Of a stretch of DNA of 64,000 nt, positions 1 through 11,470 are shown piece after piece. Source of the DNA: Prostheceraeus crozeri (taxonomy: Eukaryota > Platyhelminthes > Polycladida > Euryleptidae); contig CAJQUW010007129.1 of NCBI GenBank assembly GCA_907163375.1, positions 1-64,000 on the forward strand, written 5' to 3'. The notes below the pieces were generated by a model. The model was not told where the DNA came from. It saw only the letters and a program-made list of their open reading frames with translations, and made no database searches. Position numbers and translations under genes: made by a program. Positions within the stretch are counted from its first letter, which is position 1. The number at the start of each line of letters is the position of its first letter.

Positions 1-2049
1 AATGGAATAGTGGGGAAGGTTACCCTTCCCTCCACACCGATCTCGGCAAGTTTGGCTCTTAAAATGTGAGTCCTAGGATAGTCAAAAAGTTTGGACGCGC
101 CTTGAACGTTTAATGTCTGCGCCGGTGGGGGTTGATGGCTGCGACGCGACCTGAGCTGTCGGCTCTTGCTGATATGGAGGCAAGAAGTTCCGTGTTGCGC
201 TGTGTATGTAACTATAATGTTTCTTAAGCATTATGAAATGTAGACTCGTTATGGGAATGTCCCAGCTTCAATTGCTTAACACAGTTAAGTCTGCAGGATG
301 CTGGTGGTTTTGACCCCGCTATCGGACCTCTGCTGGCTAGGCGAAGAGCTCACATTCTTATAGCGGGTTATTAATGATTCGGTAGTTGTGTTAGGTCTAA
401 GTACAATATAGATTAGCAAGGATCTAAAGTCCAACCTCTGAAAGGATTCCTTGCTAGTTTAGTGCGGAGCTGTCCTGTGGCCTATTGAAATATTGCGATA
501 GTAAATGCAAGCCTAAATGTCGGGTATGACAGTTAATTGCGGAAGGAGGTGGATAGCGCCCTCTCCACATGGTCAGTAGTGTTTGATGTCTGTGGCAGCA
601 AAGATGCCTATGTTGTAAATCTCTTGACACTAATACTACTTTTAAGAGTTTTTAGCTACGGCAGACGGTTCGTTTTAAAATTCTCCTATAGTTTCCTGTG
701 TAAGAGTGTAGGCATGGTAATATATTTGATCACAATGTCAATCATGTGGGGTCCAGTATGTTGGACAGACAAAAACAGCCAGTTACATTGTAGTCTTAAT
801 GGCATCGGCAGTCTGTTCAAAAGAATCATCTCAAATACGTATTTAAGTAATCATTTTAATAGTTCTAATTCACAGTTGGGATGATGTAAGTATACAAATT
901 ATTGACTTTGTCGGATGTTCGTAATAAATCTGATACAGAAATTGCCTTCGAGCTTAACAGTAAGGAAGATTTTCATATAAGAACGCTGAACACCTTGCAT
1001 CCTTTGGGTTTGAATGACAGAGTGGTTAGGCGGAGGTTGCGCCTCTCAGAACACTGCAAATTCATTTTCATTTTTTAGTTCTCCTGATTAGCAGACGTAA
1101 GAGAAGCCATGGCCTTAGAAGTCGGGTAGAAAGAAATATCCTCCATCTAATAGTTGTGAGGATTATTCTCCAAGGAGCTTCAAGAGTGTGATGAAGAGCA
1201 ACAAAAATGACAATTTCTTATATTGCTGAAAATCGTATTATTGTGATAGCATGCTTAAAATTATGTATTCTAGGCTTCTTGATCAGTCGAATGACTATCT
1301 TCTTCGTTTTGACATACATAATGTTCATAGTAAATTATATAGAAACAAGATGGGATAGCTCTACCCGAAGACAAAACGCATATAGTGATTCCTTTCAAGT
1401 CTCATTTAGTTGACAAAACTTCATTTACCTTCTGTATTTAATGAGTAAAAGTGTCTTGTGCTTTAGTTCCAGAAAAAGCGAAACATCTATATCCTCCAAA
1501 GTGTACCATAATCTTAATAACCCTATTTGTTTTGAAATTCTTCAATTATAATAAGTTTCTTAATACGCCTGACAATTCATGGAAGTTGTTGGCATTTTAC
1601 AGAGCGATTGCAGCTGTGACTCGATGACCAGTTTTGTTTATGAGCCTTATGGGCATGTTTTTTTCGGTAATTTAGATATAATAAATGATCAGGTCTCAGA
1701 GCTATATTCGCGTATATGGCACTAAACACAGATTGTCTAGGTCTAAATATCATGGAAATCATTCAAAAGAGATCAAGCTGATTCCATTGAATAACTCATC
1801 TATATCTTCGTGTGTCAGTTCGCGTCGCTCTTCAACTTTAAAATCGTTGGCAGTGGATCTCTCCGTATTGAGGATAATTAAACCAAGGTTCCTTTGTTAG
1901 GTCATGATGTTAGTAAAGCTCGCATTCTTTCGTTGTTAATGAAGTTGTGGGTCGGCCGGAATGTTATATGGCCAGCACGTTTGTGTTGAATAATGGTGGT
2001 GCAATGATTCATCCTATAATAACTTGATGGGCGTTCCTCGTTTGTTTAT

Positions 2050-2283
2050 TCTTTATTTTTTTTTGTCTTTTTTTTTCTTGTGATTGTTTGTGTTTGTTTG
2101 TTTGTTTTTTTGTTTTTTTTTTGTTTTTTTTTTGTTTTTTGTCGATAGTTGTGGTTGTTGTGGTTTTTTAATTTTTGTTTTTTCTTTTGTTGTTTGTGTT
2201 TTTTTTTTGTTTATTTTTTGGTTTTTTTGTGATGGTTTATTGTATTGTATTTGCTTGTTTTTTGATTTTTTTTTTTTGTTTAT
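2050..2283. repeat. T-rich low-complexity tract
   Basis: About 230 bases consisting almost only of T with scattered G. It lies in unit 1 just before the RT-like sequence and has no counterpart in unit 2, where the same place (6370-6391) holds a run of G followed by a run of A. Long open frames across it on both strands are composition artefacts. Confidence 0.85.
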
Positions 2284-2295
2284 TTTTGTTGTCGT

Positions 2296-3640
2296 AAAAG
2301 GCAATCCAACAACTTTAGTTTTCATATGTAAAAAGTTCTATCTCCAAAATTCTGATGGACGAGCTTGGTTTTTGACATAGATTCTTCCACTGCAGTAGGC
2401 AATGCAACTTATAAACCTGAGCTTATTTCTGATAAGGAAGTCCTTACTAAACACGTTAAAGATATGAAATCAAACTTTAATATTAATGTTAGTGACAAGG
2501 ACCTTAAACTACCAAAAACTTTTCTGGATTCCAAAATTGCATAAAAATCCTTATAAGTTTAGATTCATTGCCGGAGCCAGAAATTTGTACAACTAATAAA
2601 GTTATCGGTGAATATCAACAAAGGTCTGAATGTGATAAGAGAAAATTTCCAATAGATACTGTGAGTCAATCAGGTGTTAGCTAAAACTTGTGATAATTGG
2701 TTTGTGATGAAGAGTTATCCATAGACGTCAGAGATACGAAGTTGAGGAGTCAGTCAGGGTAAAGTAGTTAGTAAGTTAAAGAGTTAAGTTGGAGTAAAAG
2801 CAAGTAATAATGGTTATTCTTATTTTGTGGAGTGTAGCCTCGACTCAAGATTTTTTGGAATATTTCTACGTGAACGTCCACTTATGCAAGTTTTGACTTC
2901 TCTACTCTATTATACAAACTTTAGAATCAAGGTGCTATCAAGAATAATATTTTTTTCCATCCTTGATCTCACATTCAATTCCACTAATCGTAGATACTTG
3001 TGTGTAGGAATATGAGAAGTCGTTTTTCTCCAAAATCAAATATAAGGGGTTATTCTTGTTATGACGTGGACCATCTTTTAAGTGCATGCTTGATTTCTAT
3101 AGTGTCTGAAGTCTACATTTCGTTTTTCCGTGATTACGTGTTCAGACAAATTCGTAGGAGTATCCATATGTTGTAGGGAATTGCAGTCCTTTACTTGCCG
3201 AGCTTGGTTTCTGTTAAATTGCGAATTTGCTTTTATGATAAAATATTGGTTAAAAATAAAAAGTGTGTGGACACTAGCTTAAAATTATTGTCAAACACTT
3301 CGAGATATATATGACGATATATGCGGTAATAAATTACACGATTTCAATACCTTAACTTCCGCGAAAAATTTACCCGATGGAGCTTCTGCAGATAGAAACG
3401 GACGTGTCAATGACCAAAGCCGTTGTTTACCTCGATGTGAGACTCCAATCTAGTAGAGGACGGTCTTCGAACCATCAATATATCATAAGTGTGGAAGATT
3501 TTGATTTCCCTGTTGTTCTGTTGGACATTTCCAGACAGTTGCAATACCTTATAACATGGGAATTAATGTTATTTGCCGGCCAGGTTTTACGTTATTGTCG
3601 CATCTGCTCACATCTTGAAGATCTAATTAAACGAAATTAA
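2296..3640 (+). pseudogene. Reverse transcriptase remnant, unit 1 (probably Penelope-like)
   Basis: Reading across several frames gives ordered pieces of one RT family: KASNN near 2302, a block reading LPKT then WIPKLHKNPYKFRFIAG near 2506-2580 (frame changes inside), a degraded GxxMG-type stretch near 3145-3190, then YLDVRL, VEDFDFPVV and RYCRICSHLEDLIKR near 3440-3635, which end at a stop. The PKLHK motif and the late RxCRxC block are typical of a widespread invertebrate RT family usually grouped near Penelope-like elements. Frameshifts occur every 50-150 bases, so nothing here can be expressed. Class assignment is by motif memory only. Confidence 0.55.
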
Positions 3641-6465
3641 TATGACACTTTTTTGTGATGAGGCAGCAGAGGATATTGTAAGTCTAAAATGAAGGCATTA
3701 CTGTACTGAGAAAATCCTAACCGGTAATATACATTTCATAGGTCAAGTTTGGATATTTCTCAGCCAGGCAGTGACATCGCAGTGCGCATTTTAAACAATA
3801 TAATTAACACTGTTTTCTTAACATTTTTTTTTTATTGGTTATACCATTTCAGTATTTCACACATATATTTTAGTTTGTTTTGGATGTATCCGTTCTTTTG
3901 CGGTTGTTTGTTTTTGTTTTTACTATTACTATCAGTATTACTTATTATGTACACATATCATTACTGTATTGATTTTAGAATGCCAGCCGATATATGTTTA
4001 TGCGGGGCCCCGCCCGCCTGGGCTTTTCATGAGCGTTGCAGGTAGAGGGGCCGAAACGCAACCAGGCGGGGTACAGCTGCTGACGACTGGCTATTGTTTT
4101 ATTTGTTTTAACGTTTGTTCTTTTTTTTTATCGCTAACTACCCTAGTGTGATGAATGGACTGTGTCGGTTTACTGGTCTCCATGGGGTTGACATGGTGAT
4201 TACTAAGTGTCTATTTATATATAAGTTCCTAATCAATCGAGCCTGAAACTTTGACCAAGGAGATCACTTGTTAAGCGGCCTTGTACGATCTCGTACACTT
4301 AAGGGTGAATGTCCAGCCCGTATATAGCGCTATGTTATGGACCCCGGGTAGGGTCCGCCCGGCACGCAATCAGATCCGTCAAGTCTTTGTGCTTAAAGAC
4401 CTTCATGCATTCATGCATTTGTCGAGGATCACAAGTCAGAAGGACCATTAGGCGGTAAGGTCCAGCCCCGCTTTAGAAGCGGCTGAGTGAAAAATGGACT
4501 AGTGGGAAGGTCCTCCACACCGATCTCGTCAAGTTTGGCTCTAAAATGTAGTCCTAGGATAGTCAAAAGTTTGACGCGCCATTGAACGTTTAATGTCTGC
4601 CGGTGGGGAACGCACACCCCTGTCCCTCTTAAGGACAAACCTTATAGTCTTATTAACTATAAGTTTATTAAATTATGAAACATGTAGACGTCGTTATGGG
4701 AATGTCCCAGCTTCATTGCTAACACAGTAAGTCTGCAGAATGCTGGTGGTTTATGACCCGCTACTGGTACCTCTGCTGGCAGGCGAAAGCCTCACATTCT
4801 TATAGCGGTTTATTAATGACATCGGTAGTTGTGTTAGGTCTAAGTACCAATTAGATAGCAGGATCTAAAGTCCACCTCTGAAAGGATTCCTCTGCTTAGT
4901 ATGGGGTCCTGCATTTGAAATTTGGATATTAATGCAAGCTAAACGTGTATGACGTTAATGCGAAGGAGTGGATAGCGCCTCCCATGCGTCAGTAGTTGTT
5001 GATGTCTGTGGCAGCAATAGATGCCTATGTTGTAAATCTTCTTGACACTAATACTACTTTTAAGAGTTTTTAGTACCGGCAGACGGTTCGTTTTAAATTA
5101 TCCTAGTAGTTTCTCGTGTAATGAGTAGAGACATTGTATATAGTATTGGATTCACATGTCAATCTCTGGGGGGTTGGGGGTCCAGTTACGTTGTTGGACA
5201 GACCAAAAACCGAAAGCCACATTACATTGTATTAGACTTTAATGGGGCATTCGGGCAGTCACAATCTGTTCAAAGAAGGAATCATTCTCAATACGTATTT
5301 AAGTAATCATTTTTAATAGGTCGAATCACAGTTGGGACTGAGGTGTACGTATACAAATTATTGTCTTTGTCGATGTTCGTAATAAATTGATACAGTAATT
5401 GCCTCCCCTTTCGAGCTTTAACAGTAAAGGAAGAGATTTTCATATAAGAAACGCTTGAACACCTTTGCGATCCTTTAGGTTGTTTGAATGACAGAGTGTG
5501 TCGGCGCGGAGGGTTTTGCCGCCTCTCAGAACACTGCCAAATTCATTTTTTCATTTTTTAGTTCTCCTATTTAGCTGACGTTATTTAAGAGAAGCCATGG
5601 CCTTAGGAAGTCGGGTAGAAAGAAAATATCCTCCATTAATAGTTGTGAGGATATTCTCAAGGAGCTTCAAGAGTGTGCAGAGCAACAAAATAAGACATTT
5701 TTTTCATTGCTGAATCGATTAGTGATTGCATGCTTAAAATTTGTATTTAGGCTTCTTGATAGTCGAATGACCAATTTTCGTTTTGACAACATATGTTCAT
5801 AGTTATTTATATAGACACAGAGGGATAGCTCTACCGAAGACAAAACGCATATATTGATTCCTTTCAAGTCTCATTTAGTTGACAAACATTTCATTTACCT
5901 TCTGTATTAATGATAAAAGTGTTGTGCTTTAGTTCCAGAAAAAGCGAAACATCTATATCTCCAAGTGTACCATAAGCTTAATAACCTATATTGTTTGAAA
6001 TTCTTCAATTTATAATAAGTTTCTTAATAGCCTGACATTCAGGAAGTTGTTGGCATTTTCAGAGCGATTGCAGCTGTGATCGATGACCAGTTTTGTTTAT
6101 GAGCCTTATGGGATGTTTTTACGGTAATTTAGATATAATAAATGATCAGGTCTCATGAGCTATTTCGCGTATGCACTAAACACAGATTGTCTAGGTCAAT
6201 ATCATGGACAATCCATTCAAAAAGAGATCTGCGATTCATAGATAATCATATATCTCGTGTGGTCAGTCGCCTTCACTTTAAAAGTTGATGACCTTCCTCT
6301 AATTGGGAAAAACTGGGTCATGATGTTAGTAAAGCAACCGCATCCTTTCGTTTAAGAAGTTGGGGTTATTGGGGGGGGGGAAAAAAAAAAAGATAATGGC
6401 AGAGCAAACGTTTTGTGATGATAAGGAGTTGCAAGATCTCCATAAAAAACTATAATCGTTCCTGT

Positions 6466-7820
6466 CGATAAAGCATCCAACAACTTTTGTTTCATATGTA
6501 ACAGTTTTCTATCTCAAAATCCTGATGACGAGGCTTGGTTTTGGGACATAGATTCTTCCACTGCAGTAGCAATGCACTTATAAATGAGCTTATTTCTGAT
6601 AAGGAAGTCCTTTCCTAACACGTTAAAGATATGAAATCGCAAACTTTTCATATTAATTGTTTAGTGAGAAACAAGGACGATCACTTAAAACTTACCCAAA
6701 AACTATGATTTTCTGGTGATTTTCCCGCAAAATTGGCATAAAAAAAATACTCGTTATAACGTGTTATAGAAATTCGCAATTCTGCCGGAGCCCAGAAATT
6801 GTACAACTATAAAATAGTTATCGGGTGAATATCAACAAGGTTCTGAATGTGAATAAGAGAATGATATTCACATATAAGTTGACTATTGTGCACGTTCAAT
6901 CAGGTGAGTAATATGGTTTATGTCTTATTTTTGGAGTGTAGCCTCAGCTCGACTTCAAGAATTTGTTCTGAAGGATATTATCTAACGTGAAGGTCCACTC
7001 TATGCAAGTTTTTGACTTCTCTATCTTTTATACAACTTAGATCACAGGTGCTATCAGCAAATCAATATTTTTCCCTCCTGTGATCTCCACATTCCATTCA
7101 ACTACTGCGTAGAATACTTGTGTGTAGGATCTGAGAAGTCGTTTTTCTCCAAAATCAAATATAAGGGGTAATTCTTGTTATGACGTGGACTCTTTTAAGA
7201 AGCTATTGATTTTTAATAGTGTCTGCAGTCTTACATTTCTTTTCCGGTTACGTGTTCTCACAAATTCGAGGAGCTACCCATGGGTGGTGGAAAGATATGC
7301 TGAGTACCTTTATCATGTGCAACGACTTGATTATACTGTTAAATTTGCGAATTTGCGCTTTTATGTTTACTGTAAACTCAATTTGGTTTAAATTCAATAA
7401 AACAGTTTGGACCTAGCTAAATTATATAGTCAAACACACCTTCGACGATTTTTTAGACGAATATAGGACCGTAATTTTTTTTTTAAAAAAAAAAAATTAA
7501 AAATTTTTAACCAAGCATTTCAATACCTTAATTCGAAAAATTTACCGATGGAGTCTTCTTGTCAGATAGAAAACCGTGAGTCAATGGACAAGCCGTTGTT
7601 TACCATCGATGTGAGACTCCCATCTAGTAGTAGACGGTCTTTTCGACCTCAATATATCATAAAGTGGAAGATTTTGATTTCCCTGTTGTTTCTGTTTGAC
7701 ATTTCTCAGACAGTTGGCAATACCTTATATACATGGGAAATTAAATGTATTTGCCGGCCAGGTTTTATCGTTATTGTCGCCTCTTGCTCACATCTTGAAG
7801 ATCTAATTAAACGAACTTAA
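6466..7820 (+). pseudogene. Reverse transcriptase remnant, unit 2
   Basis: Second copy of the unit 1 remnant. Matching landmarks are KASNN near 6470, the PK-H-KN region near 6690-6800 (more indels than unit 1), a QIRGAT-H-G stretch near 7258-7280 at the place of the RT GxxMG motif, and YLDVRL-like and CSHLEDLIKR sequence ending at 7820. The two copies have different frameshifts at most sites, so together they would inform a consensus better than either alone. Broken and non-functional as read. Confidence 0.55.
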
Positions 7821-8840
7821 TATGACACTTTTTGTGATGAGACAGCAGAGGATATTGTAAGTCTAAAATGATGGCATGTACTGAGAAAATCCTAAACCGG
7901 TCATAAACAATTTTACTAGTCAAAGTTTGGATATTTCTCAGCCAAGGCAGCTGATCACTTCGCAGTTATGCGCATTTAAAAACTATTGTAATTAACACTG
8001 TTTGATCATTAAACATTTTTTTTTTATTGGTTATACCTATTTCAGTATTTTCCACATATATTTTTGTTTGTTTTGGTGGTATCCGTCTTTTTGCGGTTGT
8101 TTTGTTTTTGTTTTTTTACTATTACTATCCAGTTATTATTATTATTACACACTATTCATTACTGTATTGATTTTAGAATGCCACAGGCCGCATGAAATAG
8201 AAAGTTTATGGCGGGCCCCGCCCGCTCTGGGCTTGAGCGTTTCAGGTAGAGGGGCCGAATTAACGCAATCCAGCGAGGGTACCTGCTGACGACTGGGCTA
8301 TTGTATTTATTTGTTTTTAACGTTTGTTTTTTTTTTTTTATCGCTCAACTGACCCTAGTGTGATGAATGGACTGTGTCGGTTACTGGTCTCCATGGGGTT
8401 GACATGGTGAGTTACTAAGTGTCTATTTTATATATAAGTTCCTAATCATCGAGCTGAAACTTTGGACAAGGAGATCACTTGTTAAGCGGCCTTGTACGAT
8501 CTCGTACACTTAAGGGGGATGTCCAGCCCGTTATAGCGCTATGTTATGGGACCCCCCCCCCCCCCGGGGAGGTCCGCCCGGAACGCAATCAGAGCCTCTA
8601 GTTCTTGCGCTTAATGTTCCTTCATGCAATGCATGCATTTGTCGAGGATCACTAAGTCAAGGGACCATTAGGGGTAAGGTCCAGCCCCGCTTTAGAAGCG
8701 CCTGCGTGAAAATGGAATGGTGGAAGAGTCCTCCACACCGATCTCGTCCAAAAAAAAAAAAAGTTTGGGCTCTAAAATGTATGCCTAGGTTAGTCAATAA
8801 GTTTGACGCGCTCTTGGAACGTTTCATTGTCTGCCGTGGG

Positions 8841-9430
8841 AACGAAGCATCGGATGGGAAAACGGAGGGCAGATTCGGATTCAGCGTCAAATTCTGCATC
8901 GGCATGGTGAATTTGAAAGCCATCGGAGAGAAAAATTTTTTAAAATTTTTCTGAAAAGCGACAGCGTTAACGGCGAAGTTGGGATGTTTTGGGCTGTAGA
9001 GCCAAAACGAAGCATCGGATGGGAAAACGGAGGTCAGATTCGGATTCAGCGTCAAATTCTGCATCGCCATGGTGAATTTGAAAGCCATCGGAGAGAGAAG
9101 ATTCTTCAAAACTTTTCGAAACATGAGAGAGTTTAGGGAGAATTTGGGATGTTTTGGGCTTTAGAGCCAAAACGATGCATCGGATGGGAAAACGGAGGGC
9201 AGATTCGGATTCAGCGTCAAATTCTGCATCGGTATGGTGAATTTGAAAGCCATCGGAGAGAAAAGATTCTTCAAAACTTTTCGAAAAACGAGAGAGTTAA
9301 GGGCGAATTTGGGATATTTTGGGCTGTAGAGCCAAAACGAAGCATCGGATGGGAAAACGGAGGGCAGATTCGGATTCAGCGTCAAATTCTGCATCGGTAT
9401 GGTGAATTTGAAAGCCATCGGAGAGAAAAA
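8841..9430. repeat. 165-bp tandem satellite, about 3.6 copies
   Basis: The string AACGAAGCATCGG (AACGATGCATCGG in one unit) starts at 8841, 9006, 9171 and 9336, exactly 165 bp apart. Units differ by a few substitutions with no net indel. Because 165 is a multiple of three, the array is open on both strands and produces repetitive 55-residue translations (GGQIRIQRQILHRYGEF on plus, NPNLPSVFPSDASFW on minus). I read these as by-products of the period. The array abuts the third partial copy of the RT unit. Confidence 0.9.
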
Positions 9431-11085
9431 ATATTTGTTTCCTATTAGCAGATTTGCGATTTTTGATAATTTACGTATATCTATAAAAGTGTTCATTATG
9501 TTTGACTGTTAGCTAGTTCTCCACTTTCATCCTTCATTTGCAAGCGATGCGGCACGGTGTAAAATGCAGGTGATGATTTCATTGATAAACAAGTGAAATT
9601 AGTTGATTCTCTCCAACTGCATTGGTCGGAATTTGATGGATCTTTGCGGATATTGCTTGAAAATTGGCGAAAAGTTCTGTATGTACATGTAGTCTTGCTT
9701 TTATTATCGATAAATGAAATGTTAAACATCTTTGTTTATGACGATAAAGAGGCGATTCAGCGAGAATCGTTGCGGACTTCCTGGTGAGCTGACACATTTG
9801 GATATTTTGGAATGCAATGTTTGACACCTGTTAAATCCATTAATTGAAGAAATGAGGTAAGTCTGATCCGTTCGCAAATGTTTATGGCTGCATTTTCCAA
9901 TCAACATGGCTAGGGTAAGTTTCTCAGGTTTCATTTGTTCACAGAAATATGGCTTGACTTATAAGCACTTTGTTCGCAGCTACAGATTCAATTTATCATA
10001 TTGACTTGATTCAGTTTGTCATCCATAACTCATCTCAGTTATCTCTTAATTGAACAGTAAGTATATCTATGAGCGACTTGTACTTTGAATGAAATGAAAT
10101 GATGAAATCTCAATCAAGGTCGGTGATGCAATTTACGGTATGGAGTAACCTCCACAGCGGCACCAGAGCCCTGTCGCTGCGTCGTTTCTGGTAGCAGATT
10201 CGACTTACTTCGACGTGGCAACCCTCGGCCCCGGGTATCATTCCTGGGGTGTCTTTGGCGGGAATGCGTTAGAGTAACGCTAACGAAGCAGTCGGAGGAA
10301 GAAAAACTCACGGGCTTAGATGCATCACTGACTAGGCCATCAGAAGTAGGATGTCCCCTAGATAAGTTGGCCACCTTAATAAATTAGTATGACTTTTCCG
10401 CCCCTACCTTGATCGGATGACCTGTCTGGGGGTAGTGTTGAATGCAGCGAGTTCGACAGTCAGTGAATCTAGCAGGTACCCTGATCGAATCAACCATTCG
10501 AGAAGGACCGACCTGATAGATGAGACGGAAGTTTAATGCTGCACTCAATTCGCCAGCAGCTCCGATCGTGAGAGGGTGGTTCCTTCTCACCTTGAGGGTA
10601 GTTAGGTTAGGAATTAAGGACCAATACCTACTTGCAAAAATACACAAATGAATCCTTCCACACATCATGATCCGTTATCTAAAATGCATGAGTTAGTAAA
10701 AGTATAACAATTTATCTGAACATTACCTGTAATAGGCTTATCTGAGGTGTGTAGACAAGACGTAACCCTCTCTGAGAAAATCTCATTGACGGAAGAGTCG
10801 ATTGCTGATTAGATACGCCTACTAAGGAACAGTTAGATCAGATTACGTCAAAAAACCGTCAAAAGGTGTTATAGAGATAAGTGAATCAAGACGAAATCTG
10901 TTGTATGTTTTGTTATTGTAATTCCCAGGTTCGCTAAGGTTACATAGATTTATCTTAAGATTTTTGATGATTCAACGAAGCATGGAAATAATGTACATGT
11001 ACATAATTGGCATATCAGCAATTACTCAGCAGTCATGTATGTGAAGTACGTAGTCTTTATTTAAAATATATATTTCATATTTCAG
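9431..11085. other. No supported gene; unassigned spacer
   Basis: I see no recognisable protein. Minus-strand ORFs at 10114-10374 (86 residues, Ser/Arg rich) and 10384-10668 (94 residues) lie in a locally GC-richer patch, with splice-donor-like GTAGGG and GTGAGA strings on the minus strand. They could be exons of an unknown gene or an old retroelement, but they match no family I know. The small ORFs at 9496-9934 overlap each other in several frames and look random. Confidence 0.3.
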
Positions 11086-11123
11086 CCCCGGTCTCCCCTA
11101 ATGATGTAAACACTGGTTTCTGG

Positions 11124-11400
11124 CTGGGCGCGGCCCCTGCCTGTCCTTCTGGTCAAATTTTTTACAGTGAAATGTTTTTATGAATTTTATGTTCATGTTC
11201 CTCTAAAGCTTTAGCTAACTGATTATCTGGGCGCGACCCTTATCTGTCCTTGTGGTCAAATTTTTTACAGGGAAATGTTCCTATGAATTTTTTGTGCATG
11301 TTCCTCTTAAGCTGTAGCTAACTGATTATCTGGGCGCGGCCCCTACCTGTCCCTCTGGTCAGATTTTTAACTAACTTGATATAAGGGCGCGTCCCAAGTG
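11124..11400. repeat. 103-bp tandem repeat, about 2.6 copies, upstream of the hAT gene
   Basis: CTGGGCGCG starts at 11124, 11227 and 11330, a constant 103-bp step, each followed by a CCTGTCC string, a GGTCA-ATTTTT string and a GAAATGTT string. The last copy is partial. It lies 70-350 bp upstream of the first visible hAT coding exon, where hAT elements often carry subterminal repeats bound by transposase; that role is inferred. Confidence 0.8.
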
Positions 11401-11470
11401 CTGCCCGAATTTATTTAGAATATCACATTCATGTTTTGATGTATCTTTCAATATAATTTTTATTTGTAGG

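Larger units (their letters stand above)
1..8840. repeat. Tandem array of a 4.2-4.5 kb reverse-transcriptase unit (2 copies plus a partial third)
   Basis: The opening of the window recurs near 4493 and again near 8711: the same landmarks (a stretch ending in the CACACCGATCTCG string, then a TAGTCAA stretch and a GACGCGC string) occur in the same order. Unit 1 is about 4492 bp and unit 2 about 4218 bp; the third copy stops near 8840, where the 165-bp satellite starts. Units differ mostly by one- to few-base insertions and deletions and by homopolymer length, not by substitutions. Head-to-tail copies are common for Penelope-like elements, which fits the RT content, but the pattern could also be a collapsed or poorly polished repeat. 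Confidence 0.8.

Noticed and set aside
2053-2380. Lys/Asn/Gln-rich and Phe/Val-rich ORFs on both strands
   Set aside because: They follow from the T-rich low-complexity tract and are absent from the second unit.
4200-4460. Hammerhead ribozyme of a Penelope pseudo-LTR
   Set aside because: I looked for the CTGATGA...GAAA core in the GC-rich unit ends and did not find it.
8657-9496. Long repetitive ORFs on both strands
   Set aside because: The 165-bp satellite period is a multiple of three, which keeps any stop-free frame open; no known domain.
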